In this document: positions 24,487 through 32,134 of the stretch, piece after piece
Layout of the letters: each line of letters opens with the position of its first letter
How positions within the stretch are numbered: position 1 is the first letter of the stretch
Assembly: GCF_004364865.1 (NCBI RefSeq)
Contig: NZ_SOAU01000001.1
Coordinates: 124,001-188,000 of the forward strand
DNA from: Ilumatobacter fluminis
GTDB lineage: Bacteria; Actinomycetota; Acidimicrobiia; Acidimicrobiales; Ilumatobacteraceae
DNA: 64,000 nucleotides
Direction: 5' to 3'
Notes under the pieces: model-generated
The model's database searches: none
The model's input: the letters and a program-made list of their open reading frames with translations, nothing else
Told to the model about the DNA's origin: nothing
Position numbers and translations under genes: made by a program

Positions 24487-25420
24487 GTCAACGACGACGC
24501 GACTGGTTGTCTCCTGCTCGAACCGCAAGTCGGCAACGACTCCAGATGGCCTGATGGCGAGACATTTGGATCCGTCCATAGCTGTTGCGAAGCGGTGCCA
24601 ACAGTGGGTCGAATGCCTGAGCGATTCTGACGCGATGGTCGTACCAGCTGAGAGCTTGTATCAGGGTGAGCACTGGACGGTGTCGACGTCGATCCCCGCC
24701 CTCGCGCCGCGAGGGCGGCAGGTGGAGTTGTGGGTTGCGTCGGCGGGCTACGGCCTTATCCGAAGTACGGCCCCGCTTCGGTCGTACTCGGCAGCGTTCA
24801 GCGACGGTGCTGATCGTGTCGCGGTTGGAGGCGACAGGAGTGCTTGGTGGTCAGAACTCGCAAACTGGGAAGGGCCTGAACCCGGCCAACCTCGGACGCT
24901 CGCCAGCCTCGCAAAGTCCCACCCCAAAGACAGCCTGCTCGTAGCCCTGTCGCCGCCGTATCTTCGCGCCTGCGTCGATGATCTCCTGGCGGCACGTTCC
25001 ACTCTCGCTGATCCATCGCAGATGACGGTTGTCTGCCTCGGTGGCCAAGCCCCTCCTGGGCTGCGCGATTCGGCGCCGCCAGTAGATGCCCGGGTGCAGG
25101 CGGAACTCGGCGGGTCGCGTCAGGCACTCAACGCTCGAGTAGCGCGCTACCTGGTGACTGAGCGAGCCGACTCGAGTCTGCTGGAGGCGACAAAGGCGCT
25201 CGAGATGCTCGTGTCCAGGCAACCCGAACTTCGGCGCTTCGATCGGACCCCGACGAGCGATGACCGTGTCTCCGCGTTCATCCGACGCCGTGTGGATGAA
25301 GACAGTTCCGCCACGAAGACAGCGTTGCTTCGGGAATACCGAGCCTCCGGCTTTGCCTGTGAGCAGCATCGGTTTGGCAGATTGTTCAAGGAGGTGCTGG
25401 CGAACAATGGGCCGCAGTGA
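24479..25420 (+). CDS. Candidate DpdC; DUF6884/YaaA-like protein
   Basis: A 313-residue protein. GTG at 24479 overlaps folE2, and its end overlaps dpdB. The N-terminus LVVSCSNRKS, the AESLYQGEHW segment and WVASAGYGLIRSTAPLRSYSAAF resemble the DUF6884/YaaA-type fold, often found with TGT-like and archaeosine enzymes. The C-terminal ~60 residues are helical (SAFIRRRVDEDSSATKTALLREYRASG). In the studied Salmonella Montevideo island, DpdC turns the inserted preQ0 base into its amide (ADG). All other dpd letters are accounted for here and this gene adjoins dpdB-dpdA, so it is the best dpdC candidate. That assignment is by position and elimination, not by a recognised catalytic motif. Confidence 0.5.
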   Translation: MTRSTTTRLVVSCSNRKSATTPDGLMARHLDPSIAVAKRCQQWVECLSDSDAMVVPAESLYQGEHWTVSTSIPALAPRGRQVELWVASAGYGLIRSTAPLRSYSAAFSDGADRVAVGGDRSAWWSELANWEGPEPGQPRTLASLAKSHPKDSLLVALSPPYLRACVDDLLAARSTLADPSQMTVVCLGGQAPPGLRDSAPPVDARVQAELGGSRQALNARVARYLVTERADSSLLEATKALEMLVSRQPELRRFDRTPTSDDRVSAFIRRRVDEDSSATKTALLREYRASGFACEQHRFGRLFKEVLANNGPQ

Positions 25421-26555
25421 TTCCGCAAGGGAGTACTTCGTCAGACGGGCGCTCCAACTGCATCAGTCGGAGCAGACCGCCCTCTACTTCTTCTCGCTTA
25501 CGCCGGGAGAGATTCTGAAGATCGCAGACATCTCTCGCATCGCGAGGGATGATGCGGGCGACTTGATCGGCTACCAACGACCGTCGGTACGTCAGCACAT
25601 CAAAGAGATCACTGAGTACCTTGACGGCGACGAGGTGTTGTTCCCGAATCCGATCATCCTGGCACTCTCGCCGTCAGCGCGGTTCATCGGCAGTCGTGGT
25701 CCACACGTTTCGGACGGGTTGGCCTCTTCGGGGTCGATTGAGATTCCGGTTCCGCTGGACGGCGAACGGAAACCAGGGTGGATCGTCGATGGGCAGCAGC
25801 GCGCCCTTGCTCTCAGCCGGTCGCAGCGCACCGACCTCGCTGTCCCCGTCAGCGCGTTCGTGACGCATTCGGTCGATCTTCAGCGCGACCAGTTCTTGCG
25901 AATCAACAACACGAAACCGTTGCCACGCGGACTGGTGACCGAACTGCTGCCGGCTGTGAGCGGTTCCTTGCCGCCTCGACTCTCCATGAGGAAGACGCCC
26001 TCGGCTGTATGCGACGTTCTCAATCAAGACGCCAACTCACCGTTCGTCGGATTGATCCGTCGTCCTTCGACGCCGGTGGAGCAGCGCAGAGCTGCGATCG
26101 TCACCGACACCAGCATCGTGAATATGGTCAAAGAGAGTTTTCAACCGACCGGATGTCTCTTCGTCTATCGGGATGCGGCTTCCGGGGAGACCGACTTCGA
26201 CCAGGCACTGGCCGCTCTCAACCTCTACTGGGCCGCAGTGAGGGACACCTTTCCTGACGCTTGGGGGAAAGACCCGAGACACAGCCGTCTCATGCACGGC
26301 GCCGGAATCAGAGCGATGGGTCGTCTGATGGACCGGATGCTGACCGCGGTCAATCCGCGTCGGGAGGGAGCGGCAGATGAGGTTCGGCGCCAACTGTCGG
26401 CCATCGCGCCGCAGTGCCACTGGACCAGCGGTAGGTGGGAGACACTCGGACTGGAGTGGAATGAGATCCAGAACGTTCCGCGCCATATCAACGAACTGTC
26501 CAACCACCTGTTGCGACTGCATGCGGCACTTGACGACGTGGGGGCACACGCATGA
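25407..26555 (+). CDS. dpdB: DpdB, DGQHR-motif protein, first copy
   Basis: A 382-residue protein of the DGQHR/DndB-like family with the signature WIVDGQQRALAL (DGQQR at residues 128-132). RINNTKPLPRGLVTELLP and MHGAGIRAMGRLMDRM are further family blocks. In the known system DpdB is an ATPase needed with DpdA to put preQ0 into DNA. The start is ATG at 25407, inside the end of the previous gene; its end overlaps dpdA by four bases. A paralogue follows dpdA at 27808 with the same block order (LVNSTKPLPRSLIYELIPG, VHGAGIVAMGFLMDAM) but clear divergence. The two may form a heteromer around DpdA. Confidence 0.9.
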   Translation: MGRSDSAREYFVRRALQLHQSEQTALYFFSLTPGEILKIADISRIARDDAGDLIGYQRPSVRQHIKEITEYLDGDEVLFPNPIILALSPSARFIGSRGPHVSDGLASSGSIEIPVPLDGERKPGWIVDGQQRALALSRSQRTDLAVPVSAFVTHSVDLQRDQFLRINNTKPLPRGLVTELLPAVSGSLPPRLSMRKTPSAVCDVLNQDANSPFVGLIRRPSTPVEQRRAAIVTDTSIVNMVKESFQPTGCLFVYRDAASGETDFDQALAALNLYWAAVRDTFPDAWGKDPRHSRLMHGAGIRAMGRLMDRMLTAVNPRREGAADEVRRQLSAIAPQCHWTSGRWETLGLEWNEIQNVPRHINELSNHLLRLHAALDDVGAHA

Positions 26556-27811
26556 GGTTCTTCTTCCCGGACAGTCAGGATCAGGTCGATCCGATGTTCG
26601 ACTTCGTCACGGAGGAGCATCCCGTCCATCGAATTCGGCAGCGCGACGACCGCTACGCACACGAGGTTCTGCAGCACCGACCGTTCGATGGCTTGCTCAT
26701 TTCGAAGTCGATCGTCGATGGTCACGGCGCACGGACCAGTGCCCGGTACACCGCCGGTGCTCGGAATCGTCTGTACCGTGAGCGCGCCCGGCGGTTCTTT
26801 CGACTCGACGAGGTCCATCGCGACGTCCTGATCATGGGCGACTGCGGCGCGTTCACCTACTTCAACGAAGAAGAGCCTCCATACTCGGTCGCTGAGGTGC
26901 TGGACTTCTACGAGTACTGCGGACTCGATTGGGGGGTCGCTCCGGACCACATTGTCTTCGGGTTTGTCCGAGACGGCGACCCGATCCCGGACGAGATGAT
27001 CTCTGAATGGGAACGGCGTCTCGACATCACGCTCAACAACGCCAGGTTGTTTCTTGACGAGGTCTCCCGGCGAAACTGCGACATCGTCCCGATCGGGGTC
27101 GCGCACGGATGGAGCGCCGACTCCTACGCCCAATCGGTGAGTGATCTTCAAGACCTCGGATACGTCAAGATCGCCATGGGCGGCATGGTTCCTCTTCGCA
27201 GCAATGACATCGTCAGCAGCCTTGAAGCCTCGAGCGGTGTGAGGAAGCCCGAGACCGAACTCCATCTACTGGGCATCACCCGAGTGGACGAGATGCGCCG
27301 CTTTGCTCAGCACGGCGTGACGTCGTTCGATAGCACCTCGCCGTTTCGACAAGCGTTCAAGGACGACACCGACAACTACTACACGCTCGACTCAACCTAC
27401 GTGGCCATCAAGGTTCCGCAGGTCGACGGAAACGCCTCGCTCAAGCGGCAGATCAAGGCCGGCAAGGTGGACCAGCGCGCCGCGATCCTCGCCGAGCGAA
27501 GTTGCCTCGAAGGACTCCGTGCGTACGACGCCGGCGAGTTGCCCGTCGAACAGGCGCTGCAACGCGTCCTCGACTACGAAGACCTGGTCGGCGTGAAGAA
27601 GACACGCGAAGCCGAGTACCTCCGTACGCTTTCGGCGCGTCCGTGGAAGGACTGCGGCTGTGGAATCTGCGAGGAAGCCGGTATTGAGGTGATCATGTTT
27701 CGAGGCTCTGAGCGCAACAAGCGACGTGGCTTCCACAACCTGGCCGTCTTCCGAGACCGCATCTCGCGAAACGGCTTTCACTCTCTGCAAACGACTGGAG
27801 AACACACGTGA
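26552..27811 (+). CDS. dpdA: DpdA, TGT-like DNA guanine transglycosylase
   Basis: A 419-residue base-exchange enzyme that replaces guanine in DNA by preQ0, related to tRNA-guanine transglycosylase. The active-site Asp residues are recognisable as D97 (MGDCGAFTY) and D260 (SFDSTSPFRQAF). GVAHGW and IAMGGMVPLRSNDI match TGT substrate-binding regions. The C-terminus has a Cys cluster, CGCGIC...H (about residues 368-392), for zinc. It differs from bacterial Tgt in the FDSTSP block and in its C-terminal domain, both typical of DpdA. It is overlapped by four bases on both sides by the two dpdB copies. It is the hallmark gene of the island. Confidence 0.96.
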   Translation: MRFFFPDSQDQVDPMFDFVTEEHPVHRIRQRDDRYAHEVLQHRPFDGLLISKSIVDGHGARTSARYTAGARNRLYRERARRFFRLDEVHRDVLIMGDCGAFTYFNEEEPPYSVAEVLDFYEYCGLDWGVAPDHIVFGFVRDGDPIPDEMISEWERRLDITLNNARLFLDEVSRRNCDIVPIGVAHGWSADSYAQSVSDLQDLGYVKIAMGGMVPLRSNDIVSSLEASSGVRKPETELHLLGITRVDEMRRFAQHGVTSFDSTSPFRQAFKDDTDNYYTLDSTYVAIKVPQVDGNASLKRQIKAGKVDQRAAILAERSCLEGLRAYDAGELPVEQALQRVLDYEDLVGVKKTREAEYLRTLSARPWKDCGCGICEEAGIEVIMFRGSERNKRRGFHNLAVFRDRISRNGFHSLQTTGEHT

Positions 27812-28932
27812 CCGTCTCCGACCAAGCTGTCGAGTTGCGCTTGCCGGCGCTTGCGATTACCCAATCGCCCGGCAGGGTGCTGTATCAGTTCGCCGTCGAT
27901 GGCAAACTCCTCGACGACTTCGCAACCGTGTCGCGGATACGCCGCGACGACGAATCGGCGGTGCAGGGCTATCAACGACCCGAATCGCTTCAGCACATCA
28001 CAGCGATTCGAAAGTACATCGAGTCCGACGCTCCGATGATCCCGAACGGAATTGTCATCGCCTTCGACGACCGCGTGCGTTTCGAACCGTCGGTTAAGTC
28101 CGACACCTACTCGGTTCCGGGCGAGATCGTCATCCCAGTCGATGTCAGCGAGGCGCCCGAACTGCGACCAGGTTGGATCGTCGATGGCCAGCAGAGAACG
28201 GCGGCGATTCGCGACGCCAATGTCTCACAGTTTCCGATTCCCGTCACGGCCTTCATCACAGCGAACGAAGAGGAACAGCGAGAGCAGTTCATCCTCGTCA
28301 ACTCCACGAAGCCCCTGCCACGCAGCCTGATCTACGAGCTCATCCCTGGCACCACCGGCATGCTCCCGCCGAGTCTTGCGCGGAGGAAGATCTCTGCCGA
28401 ACTGCTCGATCTTCTGAACTGGGACAGCGAGTCGCCGTTCCACTGGCGGATCCAAACGCCGACGAACCCTGAGGGAGTGATCAAGGACAACAGCATTCTC
28501 CGCATGCTCGACAACTCGATCATCGAGGGATACCTCTACAACTTCAGAGATCCAGTCGATGGAACTGGCGACCTCGAGGCCATGGCCACCGTCGTGAACG
28601 ACTACTGGACGGCAGTAAGCCTGGTCTTCCCGGGCGATTGGAACTCGACGCCACGAAAGTCCCGGCTCGTGCACGGCGCCGGCATCGTCGCAATGGGATT
28701 TCTCATGGACGCAATGTGCGACCGACTTCGCGACGAGAATCGTCTGAACGTCGATGGGTTCCTGGCTGAGGTGAGCCTGATCGCCGACTCCTGTGCCTGG
28801 TCGTCAGGCGAGTGGGAGCTCGCTTCCGGCACGAAACGGAAGTGGAACGACTTCCAGAACACCTCGAAAGACATCCAGATCCTCGCAAACCACGTGCTGG
28901 CGGCGTACCGAAACTCTCGTCGGACACGGTAG
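27808..28932 (+). CDS. dpdB: DpdB paralogue, second DGQHR-motif protein
   Basis: A 374-residue paralogue of the protein at 25407, with WIVDGQQRTAAI (DGQQR at residues 126-130), NSTKPLPRSLIYELIPG and RLVHGAGIVAMGFLMD. It starts four bases inside the dpdA end (GTGACC). Known minimal systems are described with one DpdB, so two copies flanking dpdA may reflect subunit specialisation or different target preference. Both copies keep the motif and full length; neither looks degraded. A 79-base gap to dpdE follows, the largest inside the core operon, so dpdE could have its own promoter. Confidence 0.88.
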   Translation: MTVSDQAVELRLPALAITQSPGRVLYQFAVDGKLLDDFATVSRIRRDDESAVQGYQRPESLQHITAIRKYIESDAPMIPNGIVIAFDDRVRFEPSVKSDTYSVPGEIVIPVDVSEAPELRPGWIVDGQQRTAAIRDANVSQFPIPVTAFITANEEEQREQFILVNSTKPLPRSLIYELIPGTTGMLPPSLARRKISAELLDLLNWDSESPFHWRIQTPTNPEGVIKDNSILRMLDNSIIEGYLYNFRDPVDGTGDLEAMATVVNDYWTAVSLVFPGDWNSTPRKSRLVHGAGIVAMGFLMDAMCDRLRDENRLNVDGFLAEVSLIADSCAWSSGEWELASGTKRKWNDFQNTSKDIQILANHVLAAYRNSRRTR

Positions 28933-29011
28933 GTACCACCACTGGACATGAGATACCGAGTGGTTCAGCAGCACCAACCCAAGTTTGCGGAGGCGGTCAC
29001 CGCCTGACACA

Positions 29012-32000
29012 ATGCCGGCCACTGTGCGGGACAGTGTGGAGTTGAGAACGGCCACGGTGGGCCATCTTGTAGCAACCCCTTTGGGGGTTGGTCGGTTGCT
29101 GAGCATGCAAGAGGGGGTGGCGCGTGTCCGCTACTTCAAGGGTCCGTCAACCGACCCTTACGTCGTGCGAGAGGTTGTCGACGAGGATGTGTCGACGGCG
29201 AGGCTCCGCCGCCACACGCGTGTCTACTTCCATGACGGGAACCGATGGAGAATCGGGCGGATCGACGCCGAGCAAGCGGATGAAGACGGTCGATTCGTTG
29301 TGGCTATGCCGAACGGGTACGGCCAGGTCCTCGGCGCAGAGAGCTTCGATGTCAGGTGGAACTTGCCTATCTCCGACCCGTTTGAGTTGTTGGCCGTGGG
29401 CGGCGGAGATAGCCCGGTGGTCTACGAGCCGCGAGTCGATTTGATCTCGAGTTGGTACGAGCAGCGTGCTGCTGCCGCCGGAGTCGAGGGTCTCCTGCTC
29501 GCCTCGGTCGAGTTGCATGCCCACCAGTTGAGTGTCGTGCGCTCGGTCTCAAACGACGCCGTCCGCCGCTACCTCCTCGCCGACGAGGTCGGACTTGGCA
29601 AGACAATTGAGGCCGGCGCACTGGTGTGGCAGGAACTCAGGGCGAACTCATCTGCCAGCGTCCTCGTACTTGCACCTGAGCACTTGCGGCAACAGTGGGC
29701 CGAGGAACTCGTTGACAAGTTCCATCTCGGTGAGTTCAACGATGCGCAGATCCGAGTCCGGTCCCATGGGGACCACGACTCCTGGCCGACTGAACCAGTG
29801 GATGTACTTGTCGTAGACGAGGCTCATCACCTGACCCGGGCGGGTCGATCGCAAGAGCACGTGCTCCGGCAACTGGCGTCATTGGCGCACTCGTCGTCGC
29901 AGGTGTTCCTGCTAACTGCTACCCCAGTTCGTTCCAACGAAGCTGCGTTCCTTGACCTGTTGCACTTGCTTGACCCGACCAACTATCGCTTGGACGACTT
30001 GGAGTCCTTTGCGAGGCGGGTGGAGTTGCGCGACGAACTGGCTCTGGTGCACATCGGCCTGTCCCCCGATCTCGACGAGTTCGATCTCTCGCTGTTCTCC
30101 GAGCAGTTGCGATCGATGTTCCCCGAGGACGAACAACTCCTCGCGCACCTGGAACGAGCGGCCAACAGCAGCAACGGCGAACGGCCGGGTCAGATCGAGT
30201 TGGTGAAGAACCACCTGTCTGAGACATACCGACTTCATCATCGGTTGCTTCGAACGCGCCGTACGGCCGAGACACACGAGTCTTTCGGTGTCCGCGGGCG
30301 TCGGCGCGGCCGGCCTTTCACAGTCGAACTCGCCGATGCAAGTGACGAACTCAGAGAGGATCTGATCGAGAGTTTCCGTCTTCATCTCGCCGAGCGGATC
30401 GAATCGGGCGAACTTGAGGTGGGAAGTGCCGTTGCCGCGTTCCGCACCATGTGCGAGTGGTGCTGCTCGCTCCCAACCGCACTGTTGACTGTCGATGGGC
30501 TTGGCGGAGGCCAAGGCTCGGGTGGTGATGAGGCGGCCCGTTGGCTGCAGTCGTTGGGTGGCGGTTGGCGGCGTGACCTGGAGGCGCTGGAACCCGTGCA
30601 GATGGACGCGGCTGTGCGACAGGTAGGCGAGATGGCTATCTCCCGAAACCTTGGCAAGGTGATCGTGTCGACTGGCTACACCAGCGTCGCGAAGGACTTC
30701 GCAGATGCAGTGGAGGCTAAGTACGGGGCCCATCGCGTCGCCCGGCATCTAGACGGTCAGACCTCTGATCAGAACTCCACGAACGCCGAACATTGGAGAT
30801 CTCAGGAAGAGTGCCGGCTCTTCGTGTGCGACGCGAGCGCCGAAGAAGGAGTCAACCTTCAAGACGCTGACGCAATCGTCCATCTCGACCTTCCCTGGGA
30901 GGTCTTCCGGTTGGAGCAACGCATCGGTCGTGCCGACCGGCACGCCCGTGGTGAACGGCGTCCTGTTGCCTCGATGGTGTTTGTGTACGGAGAACAGTCA
31001 TATGGAATGGGGTGGTTCCTCTTCGCAGCGGACTCGTGCGGCGTGTTTGACCGCTCGGTCTCGTCATTGCAGTACGTGCTCGCCGACGTTGAGTCAGAAC
31101 TGCTCGCGAAGGTGATCGTCGAAGGCGTCGCAGTCTTCGATTCCGACGTCGAGGTGCGACATGACCAACTTGCTGCTGAGGGTCATCGCATCGCCGCCCA
31201 TGACTCGCTTGATTCTGCGAAGGGTGAGCATGAACGTCTGAACCAACGCTTGCTCGAACTGGAGTCCCATTCGACGAACGACGGCGCCCTCGTCGATTGG
31301 TTGCGCGGCGTTGGAGCCAAGATCGCACGCCCCTCAAGAGGGTCGATACGGATCGCTGGTCGGCCGCGTCTTCAGGTCCCATTCGAACTCGAAGCCGCAA
31401 TGGCGCCGTGGATGAACCAGGAGTTGACGGTCGACCGGTCGGCCGCTGTTGAACGTCAGTTGCCGCTGGTCCGGGCGGGTCATGGCCTGTTCGACGAGAT
31501 TGTTCGGCACCTGGAGTCTGATGACCGTGGCGTGGCCTTCGCGTTCTCTCGACACGTGAAGAACCATTGGCCACCGACAGTCGTGCTTCGTACGGACTTC
31601 GTCGTCCGAGTCGAGGTGCCACAGAGTGCCAGTTCAGTTGCGGAGAGTGTTGGGCTCGGACATTGGCTGGTGTCGGAGTGCCGGTCGTACGCACCTCCGC
31701 TTCTTGAGACCGTTTTCATGTCCGTTGGCGGCGAGGAAATCGACAGTCGCTCGGTGCTTGCGTACGACCGATCACTTGGTGATCAGAACCTGGGGTCCCG
31801 TCCGGAACTGTTCGAATCGCTGATCCGTCACCTCAACTGGGAGGAGGTCTGCCAGGATGGACTGGCACGGGCCCAACGGATCTTGGAGCGCCGGGCGTCG
31901 GTCGCTTCGAGTCGTCGCGTCGCGGACCATATTCGGGCTTCAACCGGCAGACGCCTGTCGGTCTTGAGTGCACGGCAAAGCAGCGGGGTGGAAGGTGTTG

Positions 32001-32134
32001 AAGAGCAGGTCGCTGCTCTGGGAGCGGTACGGGCCGCTCTCACCCGTGACTTTGATCTTGACATCGATGTAGTCGGATGCGGAGCCGTCATCTTCGCGGA
32101 CATCGACGTCGCTTCGGCAGGCAAGTCCGAATGA
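29012..32134 (+). CDS. dpdE: DpdE, SNF2-family helicase
   Basis: A 1040-residue SF2/SNF2-type ATPase. Walker A is ADEVGLGKTIEAG (about residues 191-203) and motif II is VVDEAHHLTR (DEAH at about 269-272). LLTATPVRSNE is motif III. FVCDASAEEGVNLQDADAIVHLDLP and RLEQRIGRADRHAR are motifs V and VI. An SH3-like N-terminal region (GHLVATPLGVGRLLSMQ) precedes the core. DpdE belongs to the restriction arm, which is needed to attack unmodified DNA but not for modification. The start ATG at 29012 is preferred to TTG 28985; no strong ribosome site is close. The end overlaps dpdF by four bases. Confidence 0.9.
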   Translation: MPATVRDSVELRTATVGHLVATPLGVGRLLSMQEGVARVRYFKGPSTDPYVVREVVDEDVSTARLRRHTRVYFHDGNRWRIGRIDAEQADEDGRFVVAMPNGYGQVLGAESFDVRWNLPISDPFELLAVGGGDSPVVYEPRVDLISSWYEQRAAAAGVEGLLLASVELHAHQLSVVRSVSNDAVRRYLLADEVGLGKTIEAGALVWQELRANSSASVLVLAPEHLRQQWAEELVDKFHLGEFNDAQIRVRSHGDHDSWPTEPVDVLVVDEAHHLTRAGRSQEHVLRQLASLAHSSSQVFLLTATPVRSNEAAFLDLLHLLDPTNYRLDDLESFARRVELRDELALVHIGLSPDLDEFDLSLFSEQLRSMFPEDEQLLAHLERAANSSNGERPGQIELVKNHLSETYRLHHRLLRTRRTAETHESFGVRGRRRGRPFTVELADASDELREDLIESFRLHLAERIESGELEVGSAVAAFRTMCEWCCSLPTALLTVDGLGGGQGSGGDEAARWLQSLGGGWRRDLEALEPVQMDAAVRQVGEMAISRNLGKVIVSTGYTSVAKDFADAVEAKYGAHRVARHLDGQTSDQNSTNAEHWRSQEECRLFVCDASAEEGVNLQDADAIVHLDLPWEVFRLEQRIGRADRHARGERRPVASMVFVYGEQSYGMGWFLFAADSCGVFDRSVSSLQYVLADVESELLAKVIVEGVAVFDSDVEVRHDQLAAEGHRIAAHDSLDSAKGEHERLNQRLLELESHSTNDGALVDWLRGVGAKIARPSRGSIRIAGRPRLQVPFELEAAMAPWMNQELTVDRSAAVERQLPLVRAGHGLFDEIVRHLESDDRGVAFAFSRHVKNHWPPTVVLRTDFVVRVEVPQSASSVAESVGLGHWLVSECRSYAPPLLETVFMSVGGEEIDSRSVLAYDRSLGDQNLGSRPELFESLIRHLNWEEVCQDGLARAQRILERRASVASSRRVADHIRASTGRRLSVLSARQSSGVEGVEEQVAALGAVRAALTRDFDLDIDVVGCGAVIFADIDVASAGKSE

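Noticed and set aside
26552-27811. DpdA as a normal queuosine Tgt acting on tRNA
   Set aside because: The FDSTSP block, the C-terminal domain and the operon with dpdB and restriction genes point to the DNA-acting branch; queA and queG are absent here.
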